Positions 11,331 through 23,552 of a stretch of 64,000 nt of DNA are shown here, one piece after another; position 1 is the first letter of the stretch; every line of letters begins with the position of its first letter. Both the position numbers and the translations under genes were made by a program. Where the stretch lies: the NCBI GenBank assembly GCA_905250075.1, contig CAJNOP010000527.1, positions 80,581 through 144,580 on the forward strand, read 5' to 3'. The stretch is from Rotaria sp. Silwood1. Lineage: Eukaryota > Rotifera > Eurotatoria > Philodinida > Philodinidae. A model generated the notes under the pieces. It did no database searches, was not told the DNA's origin, and saw nothing but the letters and a program-made list of their open reading frames with translations.

Positions 11331-13015
11331 CTATGTAAGTCCATGTATTTGTTGTCTTCTTCTTATTTTGTTTTGTATGATTTGTTTAGTAGTATCATAT
11401 TGATATCGTAAAAGACGATAAAGCATTTCAATGAACTCCATTATTGATAAGAAACTAATTCCAATCCATAATCCTGTATGACCACCGACATTTGAAATAA
11501 CATCAACCGGTTGAACTGATGCTTCTTGTGTGTAATTTTCTACTTCAGTTGATAGACATACAACTTCTAGTCCAACATAATTATTTTGAACTTCTGATAA
11601 CCAATTTGTTGTCCAGTTTGTAGGTTTTATATTACGATGAGATTCAACAAAGGCTTTAGTTATATTTGCATACCAAGTAGATGGCGCTAATGTTGAAGAT
11701 GGTGTAATTACGAAATCAACAACGGAACATTCTTGAGTGCAAAGTGAACAAAACTGATTCCAAATTGATATTGTACTGAAAATTCTAGAAGTAGCATTCA
11801 TATAACAACCATCAGCAAAGTTACAAAGTGGTGCTTCAAAAATTGTATTTTTATCAGTAAGAATAACTGATCGAGCTGACCATGCTTGTGGATTTACACA
11901 TCGACATTGGTCATAGCTGAGAAAAAAAAAACAGTTATATATAATTTTCTTGATCGCTTAGTTTGACATCTCTTACATATATGCTTGAGTACAAAGTAAA
12001 TAACATACACCTTGTGAATATGCATAATCGGCCCCTCCATATCGATCGAACATTGCTTGCATTACTATAGGTACTTTATCTGTACATTCTGTATATGGTG
12101 AAGATAAAAAGTAATTTGCTTTTTTCTTGTAACCAAGTTTATGTTTTCGTCCTGGTGTAAGTTCAATGCCAGCTACATCAATCAATGGTAATTCTGTATT
12201 GTCATGAACCATAGCTACCATTCCAACTGACACATCTATTTTCAAAGAAAGAAAATATAGATTTTTCTCAACAAGTATCATTGAAACGAACCGCCTGAAA
12301 CATATGGAACATACAGATCACTGTGTGCATAGAGGCGTAATATAAGCTTTCCTGAGCCTCCATCATCATTGGTTTGTCGAATTTTGCTATTATTTAAATC
12401 TTTTGTTTTTGCATTAAATGTATAACAACGACCATATTTAGATGACAAAAAAAAAGTGAAATTATCTGCCTTACATTGTTGATTATTGTATGAGCATTCT
12501 ATTAACATGAATTCAAGAGAAAAGAAATATTCATCCATAGATTCATTTATATTGAGTTTATCTCGTAAAAAATTATAAATTTGACTGGTTTGTTGTTCAG
12601 TAAACGTTGTGTCGTTTATATTGGTTACATTAATTGAAGTTGTATAATTTAAGAAATCTGCTATAAAAGTATCATAACGAATAGGTGAATAATTACAAAT
12701 TGTAACTGCTGGAAATGTTTGTGATCGTTCAACAACAACCGATACTGATGTTTGTGTTGGATATTGAAAATAGTTTCGAATTGATTGACTGACAAAATAG
12801 ATCATAACACCAGTAAAAATGAGAAATGAACAAGTCCAAAAGATACAATTGTGTTTACTTTGACTACGTGCAATACCAGGCAAACCATGAGTGGATGTAT
12901 TCAAAGCAAATTCTCGAACAATTGACATACGTCGTGGTTTTGATGGTTTTGGTATCCATTCTTCTTTAGTCATGGGAATAAAAATTGTCGTAGGAATGTT
13001 GACTGACTTCGACAT
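11331..13015 (-). CDS. DEG/ENaC-family cation channel subunit
   Basis: Three exons (12292-13015, 11977-12235, 11331-11916) join to 522 residues, in the usual family range. Members form trimeric, amiloride-sensitive sodium channels in the plasma membrane, gated by acid, peptides or force. Visible landmarks in order: the cytoplasmic His-Gly gating motif (HGLP, residues 43-46), TM1 near 57-76, the post-TM1 motif FPAVTICNYSP, the finger/thumb region with YGRCYTFN, conserved cysteines such as CRCVNP and CSLCTQEC, then the pore and TM2 with GGHTGLWIGISFLSIMEF near the C-terminus. The selectivity-filter triplet G-x-S is GIS at 480-482. The ATG at 13015 is the first in frame. An upstream in-frame stretch to 13063 lacks an ATG. 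Many Asn-x-Ser/Thr sites fit a large ectodomain. Which branch (ASIC, FaNaC or degenerin) it belongs to cannot be told by eye. Confidence 0.95.
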
Positions 13016-16000
13016 TGTTTGACAATTCAATGTTAAATACACTTTATGCTGCGTATTAGACAATCAGAGAATAAATAACCTAAAAAGACGAGAATGTAGC
13101 TCAATATGACGTGCCTTCTGTGATTATAAATGAATACGTTGCATTTTTAGAAAAAAAAAATGGGAAACAAAACATTAGCTAGAATTTCATCGTTCTTTAC
13201 ATCAGTATTTTACTATCTGGACATAATACAAAAAATGTTTTTCTTCGGACGCTAATCGCAGTATTTACTATGATCTGCTATCTTTTATTGATAACAAAAC
13301 TAGTGTTCAGAAAATTTTTTTTTTGGGCTAGAAAAGAGTAATTCGCCTTTCCGACCTAAATGAAGAATAACTTATGAGTCACTATGTGAAAGTCTTGATC
13401 GAGTGTCTTAAAAAGAACGGCTTAGTCAAAATTTTATATTCGAATCAAACTCATTTGGTGTTAAAGCTCTTGATGTTTCGACAGAGAACAAATCTCTAGC
13501 TGTACTAGATTTCTTGCAGTTGAGTTCTTAAAATATTTTGAGCGACTTTTGTTTACGGCGCTATGCTACATTATACCGAATAACTCTTATAGCAATAAAA
13601 ATGAGTCACTAAAATGTGTCTTAGGATTGATCCTTCTCAACTTAAGGTCCCAAAGTATTTTTTTAGCCGCCTCAGATAGATCTAAGGGAGTAAAGTTTCA
13701 GAATAAACTTTGCTTGAATCCTATTTCATTGATCCGACGACAGCTTATTTCAAAAATTAATGGATGGAATCTAAGGCATACCATCCGTAAATAGATTTAA
13801 TTTAGATCTATTTGAGGGTACAAGGAAAAGTTTTAAGATCTTGAAATGAACAAAATTGTTCGAAGTTTATTTTTTTATCGTTCATATATAGATGTAACAC
13901 TTTTTTGCTTGGAGAAAAAAATAGCAGAAATAGTTGAGAAGTTTCATGAATAAGCTAATTTATTGTACAAAGAAAATAATTCTTGTGTTTGTTATTTCAT
14001 TGAAACGAGTTTCTTTGTTTACTCACGATCTGTTTGATGTAAAAAACGTATCCAATAATTATAATTCAAGATATGCGTACGAGAAAAACTTTCACGTAAA
14101 ACAAATCAACAATCATGTTTCTATCCATGTACATAATTACTTGACAGTCAATATTAGTTTTATTCCATAATTTGTCTTTTTTTTGTATCTGTGAAAGTGA
14201 CTAATGATTAATCATCATGGAATTTGATTCATCAGAAAACAATTCAAATCATCTGAAATTAAACAAATGCAGTTGTTGATTCATTGAAAAGTTTTTCTAT
14301 ATGTTGATTGAATTGCTTTTATTAAGATCACATAATCTCATCAATTTTCAAATTTATCATTTCTAATGCTCAAGAATATTTTAAACTAAATTCTTTTTAC
14401 TTTTGCATTCATTTTATTAAATAATTTTTCAACTGTTTGAGTCACTGTTAATTATCTAATTATTAATATCTTTCATATACAGATATTCTACTACCCAGTT
14501 GTTTAGTTCATGATTTTACAACACTAAAAAATAAAGTAAATATTATTCAACACACCAAGACAACTAATAATCGTGGTAATGATAGAAAAAAATCGGTAAT
14601 ATTAAAACAGGTAAAATCTACATAGTTTACAGTAGAATCCTTGTTTGTATTCTAATTTGAATTGAGATCAATTCTATCTTTTTCTTTTCAAACTTATATT
14701 TAGACTTGAAATAAGCAACTTGTGTTTTTATGCGAAAACTTTTCAGCATGAATTCCATATAAGCAAAGACTACTTCATTATCTAAGTATTTTGTTTAAAC
14801 TTTCATTTTATGTTCAAATAATAGCATCGACTTATAGAGACAAAGAAAAATGGTATTTTTTACATACTACGTTATCATTTTTCTTGATTCTTGAAATCTT
14901 TCCCAATCTATGACGTCATCACAGCGTTTTTGTAAACATCTTGTATAATAAAAAAACTTTGTTTTAGTTTCTAGTCCTTTTGACTTTTCTCTTATTTTCC
15001 ATTCGCATAAGTCCATCAATTCAGTATTTAAGAAAGTAGTTCGAGATCAAAATCTTCAATCTCAGTATGGATGTTAGTATCCTTTTGAAACAACTGTAAG
15101 ATCTGGTGAAAAGTCACACGGAATCGTACTTACTTGTTTTTTATCTTCATTTAATATTTGATAGTAGTGATGAAATTCTTTTTAGTGCTAATAAATATAG
15201 AAAATATCAGAACATTTTAAACAAAACCGTTTGATTTTTATGGTAGTATGGTTCACAATTTCGTTTACATCAATAATTAATCAAGCAGTTTTTTAATTTT
15301 AGGAATATCTTAGTCAAAGTCTATCATCTTTTTTCCCATGAAAGAAAACGCCATGCTAATTTACATAAATTGCTACTCTTGAGACTCTCTGCACATGCGT
15401 CATATGCACTTATTCGTAGTTACTTTTTTTCATAAAGAAAAAAAAAACAAAGAATAGTCTTAGTAAATTAAGAGTAACAAGACAAAGCCATCAATGCTTA
15501 TCAATGTACGAAAGACAAGTTACAAGAAATGTTTGAACAATGATTGCTTATTTTTATTGAAACTTGTCGATGACTCATAAACTTCGATGTACAATTATCT
15601 TTCGTATGAAATAATGCATCCAAGAAAGTAAGTATAACAATTGAAATATCATACAACGGAGTCTTTTGAAAAAGATGCGTCAAACGTGTATATAGTTTGA
15701 ATTCAATCTACATGTATATCAAACTAATTAGTTTTTTGTTTTTCGCAAGAGACAAAAATATGTCATGAATGAAATTATCAGCGTATCTTTTCAACTAATT
15801 CGAATTTAATTATGCAAAAACAATATGTAATTATTCAACTGATTCATTATGAATTACCTCATATTTTTATTCGTAGCTTCGAATAAAATTTATTGAATAC
15901 ATATAATTTTATCAGTAAGTGATTAGTGATTTGACTATTGAGATCTANNNNNNNNNNNNNNNNNNNNNNNNNNNNNNNNNNNNNNNNNNNNNNNNNNNNN

Positions 16001-17228
16001 NNNNNNNNNNNNNNNNNNNNNNNNNNNNNNNNNNNNNNNNNNNNNNNCCACCTTTTGTTCTTTGTTGTTGCTTTTGTTTTTCTTATCTGTGCTTAAAATA
16101 TGTAATAGAGAGTTCTATTGAATGTTTATACAAAAAAAAAAAACGAAACGTGTCGGCAAATTCAATTCCAAATATTCAATTCATCTTATCAAAACACATC
16201 AATTTTTCAGTGAACTTATTCTGATAAGAAATGAATAGTCACAAAGCAAAAGTTTAGACTAGAAGATTGATTTGTATCTTAGATAGTAACTCGGTTTGTT
16301 TTCCATTGATCCTTTGAAAACTTTCATAGGTCTTCTAATGATGAAATGAATCAATGTGCAATGTAAGGAATAATTTCGAATATACCTACTGGTGGTCCTT
16401 ACAAAGCATCGAAAAAAATCGTTGCATAAATATCTGAGAACTATCTTATTCAACAACAAACACACTCACATCCAAAAATACAACAACAAAAAGCAAATGA
16501 AACTTTCCATTAATCCTCTCTGTCTCTTGTCTAAATGATGAGTTATCTTTTCTTCAATTATTTCTCTTTAAAAAACCGTATCAAATTTCTTTTTAGAAAA
16601 GCTCGTCCTTTATTTTTCATTGACCGAAGAAGTACATCTTTACCAGTGTTTTGAAAATAACCATGTGTAAAAAATTGTACTGTTTTTCTATTGATGAACA
16701 TTCTTTTATTCTTCAAACGTTTTTTTTCTTATCGTTTTGGTTTTTTTAATAAGCACCAATCTTCTTCGATAGAAAACGCTCGATGGAAAATCATTGTTTC
16801 CGATTTCAAGCTACACATGCATTGACATTCATATTGACACAGTTCAAATGGTAAGCAGTATAAAACTCATTACTTCTTTCTACCGTTTTGAACAGATCAC
16901 TTATTAGAACCTGTGATAGCTTCCATAACGTCTTTTAAAATCTCGATATGTGTTTAATCCGTTCGGACGTCTTCATTTATCATGCTGTCTGTTAAATTTT
17001 TGTGAACTTTGAAATCCTATAATGGTTTCCAAGGGTGCTTTTTAGAGAAAATACGACCAAGCCATCACTATCAGTAGCAATTGTCGATGCAATCAGAGAG
17101 TGAGCTTGTGTAAATGTTTATTATTAAACAGTAAAAAGAAACAATAAACTGAGCAGAAACATGTGTGCGTGTGTATATACGAAAGGAGAGAGTTCATTTA
17201 TGTTCCCCATATTCGTTGTCACAACAGT
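13016..17228. other. Long intergenic region with an assembly gap
   Basis: About 4.2 kb without a supportable gene. Open frames at 13549-13794 and 13934-14170 lack recognisable domains and codon structure. The 100-base gap at 15948-16047 lies inside it. Confidence 0.55.
15948..16047. other. Assembly gap (100 N)
   Basis: Exactly 100 N, the usual fixed-size scaffold join, so the true distance is unknown. Confidence 0.99.
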
Positions 17229-17516
17229 TCAGTTTGAGCCGGCACCACTTGATTGCTTATCTTTTGTAGCGGATTGAGCAGGTAAATTGGTGCCACTGCC
17301 AGCATCGGCACCTGGATCGCCACGCTGTGGTTCCTAAGGATTAGCCGTGCTTGAACCAGCTGAAGGTAGATTCATGATACTACAACCTCCACTGTGATGT
17401 AGAGAAGAGGAAGTGTATTGATTCTTCTTCGATGTAAAAAGAAAATATGCTTACCTACGGTTACCAGTCGTCTGTCTGGCTGTAGCGCCAGAAAGCCCTC
17501 CTTGGTTGCTTGACAT
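17229..17516 (-). CDS. Small two-exon Gly/Ser/Thr-rich protein with an in-frame TAG
   Basis: Exon 1 (17455-17516) begins MSSNQGGLSGATARQTTGNR. The donor is GTAAGC and the acceptor TCACAG. Exon 2 (from 17391) continues SGGCSIMNLPSAGSSTANP and reaches TAG at 17334-17336. The same frame then stays open for 34 more codons (EPQRGDPGADAGSG and on) to TGA at 17229-17231. Poly(A) signals AATAAA lie near 17120 on the same strand. The base composition is clearly less AT-rich than the surroundings, which suggests coding sequence. The TAG may be a real end (a protein of about 40 residues), a nonsense change of a CAG codon, or a sequence error. The peptide looks disordered and I do not recognise it. Confidence 0.5.
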
Positions 17517-19942
17517 CTAGTTGTGTAATGTTTTTTTTTATCTTGAGAATGAATGAATAGCAACAAGAGTATCCTCTATTAATACCGGTAAAGATGAGAG
17601 AGATACACAGAGAAAATTTCTAGAATAAGGTGGGAGCATTAGTGGTATTGAGTTCTATTTTATTCTCAAATGTAGCAGGAGCATGCAAACAGAGAGAACA
17701 TGTGTCTGAGTGCGTTCCTGTCCGCACCAATCAAATGTATATGAATAGAAGGACATAATATATACAGTTATCTAAAAGCAGAAAGAAAAAGAAGAAGATG
17801 AGGATAGTCTAGTATTCAATGAATGAATAATAGTTTCACGCATTTATGTCGCCATTGATTTGTATGAAATAACAAAGAACAGAAAGAGTATTTCCAATAC
17901 TGTAAACGGTGTTGCTGTTGCTGGTCATCGAACAAGGACAAGAACAAAATGAAAAAGAACAACTATTCGTTAATCGATATCGAATCGTACGCAGAGATTG
18001 TCCTGTTTGTATTCGTAGGTAAAGGAACGTGACCCATATTTCTCTGCCAGTCTTCTGTAAGCAAGAAAGTGCACTTCACAATACCAATTAGTGTTGCAAA
18101 TCGAACATGTATTCAAGCTTCTTTTCTTAAAATTTATTCTTGCTACAATATTCGATCATACTAAAAAGAACTGGTTGATGAGTTAGAGTGATAGTAAAAG
18201 ACTTGATTAAAAACCATCGGTTTTCTTGTATTAAAAATAAACTATATAAAATGAAAGTATATTAGAAGTATACAAATACCTCAGTATCGGCTTATTAATA
18301 TTCTTCTCTGAAGGAAAAATATTTAAGCAATATTTTTCAACAAAATTAATTGCATCCAAGATAAATTTATTATGTTCTACTCTCATTTTAACTCAAATTA
18401 ATGTCTTCGTCTGAGAATCTATTCTTTCCAGATATTATGGAGCATATATATGTACAAGGTCATTTAGAAAATAAATAATAATTTTAAATCTATTCGAACA
18501 CCTTTATTAATACATTATTCGAAAACAATATCTATTTTAGCAACATAAAAATGTCCTACTTTTTTTTTTTATAATAACTATCTTTGAAGAATTTATTATT
18601 AAATAATTCAATTCCATTAGTGCCCTTCATATCACCATTTGTAATTGCGTCATCATCATTAGCTTTTCGTTGTCTTCAATATTGATCAAACAGTTGAAGA
18701 TTTGTAATATTGTATTGCAATGCAGTTAATTTAGTACTATAATTTAGTATCGGCGTACCATTAATATTACAATATAATCAACATAGAGCTCCTATGATAT
18801 GTGTGCATGCTCCTTTCGAACACACAACCAGTTTACATGACTACTATGTATTGATATCTTTAATATCTAATGATAATTCAAAGTCATTATCATCATTATT
18901 AATAACAAATTTTTGGACGGTATTGTCAGATGCTTCTGATTGGCAGGAAAAATTCTAAATTTCTCCGCATTTTCATATTTCCTCGATGCATGCCTTTATA
19001 AGGTTGACGACAAATTTTCATTCATATTTTATCAACAATTAGGATGTGGGTGTGCCTGTGGCTGTATCCGTCGGCATGCTTTACACCCACACCCTCACCC
19101 ACATCCAGAAATGGTCATGATAAGAAATCATCTTCATTCGTAGTCATGAATTGTGCAAAGACAGTTTTATTCTTATAACGAAATCACATTGAAACTTCTG
19201 TCGAGTTTTCGGATAAAAAATTCAATGTAATAATGTGCAAAAGTATACTTTTCCGATGAGGTTAGGCAATAAATCTCTTTTAGACATCTGTCGAACGAAA
19301 AAGCGAACTTAACTCACTCGTCTGCTGAGTATCTCAGAGCTTGCGACATGTTTGATAATCTCGCGCTAGTGCACTTTCGATTGTAGAGACAGATTTATTC
19401 ACTTTTGTGATATTGAATCTTCAGCATACGGATGTGACCGATCGCAGACCACGCTGTATAAAGATTTCAAATAGTTTTTCGTCTTTGATGATAGTTGAAA
19501 CAGTAACAAAGACGATTATGTTGTATGCAGTGTATCGCCATTACATGAAATTGAAGTCGAGATTTCTCATGCTGATCATTGATTTCTTTTGTGAATGATT
19601 GGTTACGTGCGGTTTGGTAAATTTGGGCTGTGGTAGAAATTTATTGTTTATGCGCTGACGAATATACAACAATCATATTGTTATCGTCAAACTTCTTTCC
19701 TATTTGTCTCAAGTAAAGGACAGAACACAATAACAGTACGTGCTTAATCTTGTGTTATTATCTACCTGTGCGTATATATCATCAAGTTATTTCTCTCTTT
19801 GCTACGGCGACCGAAGTACGTGAGGAGCACAGATAATTTCATCAAATACGGTTCATATATCCAAGACTATCGTAGTACTACTCTTCGATCATTGCCATCA
19901 ATAACAAGTGTGTACTTTTTATAAAATTTGTTATTAGTAAGC
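17517..19942. other. Intergenic region with a telomere-like palindrome and a possible gene relic
   Basis: Upstream of both flanking genes. It holds the palindrome at 19042-19106. On the minus strand at about 18590-18760 there are some 55 codons interrupted by one stop (LTALQYNITNLQLFDQY, then RQRKANDDDAITNGDMKG), which could be the worn end of an old gene. I see nothing else. Confidence 0.4.
19042..19106. repeat. Telomere-like inverted repeat (G-rich then C-rich arm)
   Basis: The left arm starts GGATGTGGGTGTG. The right arm ends CACCCACATCC, and its complement continues as AGGGTGTGGGTGT. The arms match at roughly 22 of 28 positions around a loop of about 9 bases. Both arms resemble the TGTGGG telomere unit. 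Confidence 0.75.
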
Positions 19943-22900
19943 ATGGCACCAAATAAATTGAGCGCTGTCGATTATGTTATTCTTGTAATACTTCTTCTAT
20001 CATCGGCTGTCATTGGTGCTATATTCGGATTTTTCAAGTCGAACAAGAATTCAGCACAAGAATTTCTCCTAGGTATGATTGATCTCTTGATACAGTAGTT
20101 GTACGTAATAGTATCATTCGTTTACAGCTGACAGACGCATGGGAGTAAGTATAGAACTATACAATAAATTGTCTCCATTTATTCTATACAGGCGTTTCCG
20201 ACAGCACTCAGTATTATGGTATCGTTCCTTTCGGCTGTTACTTTATTAGGTACACCCAGTGAAGTCTACATGTTTGGTACAATGTATTTTTATCAAGGTA
20301 AATCGAATGTAAATTTCTAATCATTGATTACTAAACTCTATGTTATACTAGGGATTGCGCTAATAATCGCTTCACTAGTGACAGCATTCGTATTTATGCC
20401 TAAATTTCGTGCAATGAATTTTACAAGTGTCTACGAAGTATTCTTTTTATTGTTTCAAGTTTTTAATGAAAAGAAAGAGATATTCTAGTATTTAGATAAA
20501 CGATTCGATCAAACCGTACGTTTATGTGTTTCATTCAGTTACTCATTGATCATGGTAAGAGCTTATTTATTTTATAGGTTCAGTTATCTTTGTCATATAC
20601 AGCTCATCTACATGGCCATTGTATTATACGGACCCGCATTAGCATTAAGTCAAAGTAGAAAAATGTTAACTTCGAGAATTCGACAAAAAAACCTATTGCT
20701 TTTCTTTAGCTGCTGGTTTGAACATTTGGGTTTCTGTTATTTCAATCGGTGTCATTTGCACGTTCTATTCTTCTGTGGTAAAATTCAAAGATATCAGAGA
20801 ATCCAATTTGATCTATTTATTGGTCTGTATTTAGGGTGGTATGAAAGCAGTCATTTGGACCGATGTTCTACAATCAATAGTCATGTTTGTTGGTCTTTTA
20901 GCAGTCATCATTCAAGGTTTGATATCACTCGGTGGTTTTAAACGAACATTTTCCATAGCATCACGAGGCGGCAGAATTGAATTTGATAGGTATACCATTT
21001 CGACAAGCTCATTTTTTAGCTCTCCACCCCACTTTTTTATTAAATATTGGCAATCGATAGAGAACATCTTGTTACATATATATCTGGACGATTTCACATG
21101 AGTTTGTTTTCTATAGTCTGAGATATGGCCGATCAAACGCGAATAGTTTTATCGTAATTTTGTCCCTCGAGTCTGAGAGAAATGTTTTGATTTTTTTTGT
21201 TTCTATGCATGAAACAAATGATCCTTTCGAATTATACTCAAATTCAAAATATAACATCATTTTAGTATGGTCTGTGAGAAATGAGAGCCTCTTAATTGAT
21301 AGACCGTATCCTAGGCTATAGATATGAATCATTCATACATCCTGAGTAGAAACGCCTTAAGCTAGACCTAGGTTAACATACGAGAAAGTACTGTCTAAAA
21401 TGGTAGCATTTTAACTGGGCTTTTTGTTTTTACATTAAACATGTGAATGAGTCATATCTATAGCCTAGGGCGAGACCTATCAATTGAGAGATCCCGCAGC
21501 TTGAATAATCAAAATAGTTAACACACGCTATCTTAATTTTGTTTTACCGGCTAAACGAAATATTTCAGCACTCATGTCGTAGAGACAATGCTAGGTAATT
21601 TAATATTTTGCTATTGAGTATAATTCAATAAGATCATTCGTTTCGCGCATACAAATAAAAAAAATCAAAACATTTCTCTCAGACCAAGATCGACAATCAT
21701 ATGGTGATATCCATTCTCAGAATCCATAGAAAATAATCTCTGGCTTCTCATACAAGCAAAACTGACACAATGTTTCTAACACGGCTGAAAGGTAGAAAAG
21801 TACAAAAGTGTCTCTTGAAACTGAATCATTACAATGGAGAATGTGATGATAAGTTCCTTCGTTGAACCCAACTTAGGCTTTATTAGAGACCATGAATATC
21901 AAGAGATAAAATTTCGATAAAACTATTTGTCTTTGACCGACCATATCTCAGACTAAAGAAAAGAAACTGATGTGAAACATTTAGGATGTATCTAACATGA
22001 AGTTCTCTATTGATTGTACATATTGAATAAATAGATGGAAGTTGTGAGCTCCTTCCCACTTTTCAAGTCATGAAGATTCATTTTTATCACACGGAAGAGT
22101 CATCGTTAGTTTGACGTAGTTTCCTAGCTGGGATTCCTTTCAATAAAATTTTGTTGTGTTTATATCTTCAGTGTTAGCGCTGATCCTCGTACTCGTCATA
22201 CAATATGGTCATTAATCATCGGTGGGTCAATCAATGCACTTGCTACCTATGGATTTAATCAAGCACAAGTACAACGTTATATGTGTATTCGTTCAACACG
22301 TAGTGCTAAACAAGCACTATTTATGAATGCAGTCGGTTCTGCACTGATTGTTTTCCTCTCGACTCTAATTGGAGTTATCATTTATGCATATTATGCCGAT
22401 TGTGATCCGTATACAACCAAAAAACTTCAAGAAATTGATCAAATTCTTCCGTATTTTGTCATGGAAGTATTGGGCGATAAGAAAGGTCTACCTGGTGTAT
22501 TTCTTGCTTGTATTTTTTCTGGTTCACTCTCTACAATTTCATCTGGATTGAATAGTCTAGCAGCAGTACTTGTAGAAGACGTTTACAAAGGACTTTTGGG
22601 TAAACAATTGACCGATCAACGGCAAGGCTTTATATGCAGAATAGTCTCAGTTGTGCTCGGAGTTTTTGTCATGTCACTTACTTATGTGGTCAGCTATCTT
22701 GGATCGATACTCAATGCAACATTATCTCTGTTTGGCGTCCTCGAAGGTCCTATAATGGGCGTCTTTGTTCTCGGTTTCTTTTTTCCACAGGCGAATCGAC
22801 GAGGCGGACTTGTTGGATTTTTCATAAGTCTAGCCTTAGAACTATGGATCTTTTTAGGGGCTCAAATTACAAAAAGACAGATGACAAGTGTTATTTTACC

Positions 22901-23552
22901 GTTATCGATAGCTAATTGTACTGATATAACAAATAGTACATTAACAAATTGGACTACAAGTACAACGATACCTACATTCTTAAAGTAAGATCAATAGATA
23001 GGCTGATTAAGTATATGAATATTTCGAATCAGTTAATTTTATTTAAAAAAAACTATGATTTTCATATAGACGCGATCCTCTCATTGACCTCTATTCGGTG
23101 AGCTACATGTGGTACACACCCATTGCAGTCATTACTGTTGTACTCGTTGGTATCATTGTTTCCTATTTAACTGGTCCACTTCAACCACATGATATCGATC
23201 CAAAATTGATAATATCAGTGAGTGCTATCTGTTGTAGCATTTTGCCTAAACGATGGCACGGATCGCATCAATGTGATGTCAATCATGAAGCTTTTCAAAA
23301 GAGACAGGTATGTTGATATGAATATTTTATTTCATAAAATATATAGTTTTATTTCAGAACGATAATAATGACATGGAAATAATGACACATGGCACTCATA
23401 GTTCTGATCATAGAAGCCCTAGTGTACAGATGGTCGATACAAAACCGAAAGTATTAATAAAATCGAACATGGTAGCACCTGCTTTAGTCGTCTCTCCACT
23501 GTCTGCACCGGTCACAACCGGTGAAGTTCATGACAGTCCGTTCGCAAATTGA
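19943..23552 (+). CDS. SLC5-type sodium:solute symporter (monocarboxylate/vitamin branch)
   Basis: Eleven exons: 19943-20072, 20128-20144, 20192-20297, 20352-20437, 20489-20554, 20603-20654, 20710-20777, 20835-20989, 22172-22984, 23070-23307, 23358-23552. They join to 641 residues in one frame. The protein is a plasma-membrane carrier with the LeuT fold that uses the sodium gradient to take up organic solutes. SSF-family signatures are plain: [62 protein letters not shown] and [17 protein letters not shown] (closely read as [17 protein letters not shown]). The order and spacing follow SLC5A8/SLC5A12/SLC5A6. The tail is hydrophilic. Exon 2 is only 17 nt. For exon 6 the acceptor TACAG before CTCATC keeps the frame, whereas an earlier TAG would not. 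The 1.2-kb eighth intron is far larger than the others because it holds a foldback repeat. The substrate is not certain. Confidence 0.94.
21018..22051. repeat. Large imperfect inverted repeat (foldback element) in an SLC5 intron
   Basis: Left-arm segments recur inverted in the right arm: CAATCGATAGAGAAC (left, near 21053) pairs with the complement near 22005; TAGTCTGAGATATGG (near 21115) pairs near 21950; GTCTGAGAGAAATGTTTTGA (near 21170) pairs near 21680; CTAGGCTATAGATATGA (near 21310) pairs near 21460. The left arm spans about 330 bases and the right about 620, the excess being two unpaired blocks. The centre is near 21390. No coding sequence is seen. It looks like an old non-autonomous DNA element with long inverted ends, or a foldback duplication. 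The target duplication is unclear. Confidence 0.75.

Noticed and set aside
20560-20710. Apparent frameshifts in the symporter suggesting a pseudogene
   Set aside because: Choosing the acceptor TACAG before CTCATC and the intron from 20655 to 20709 gives one continuous frame that matches the SLC5 family.
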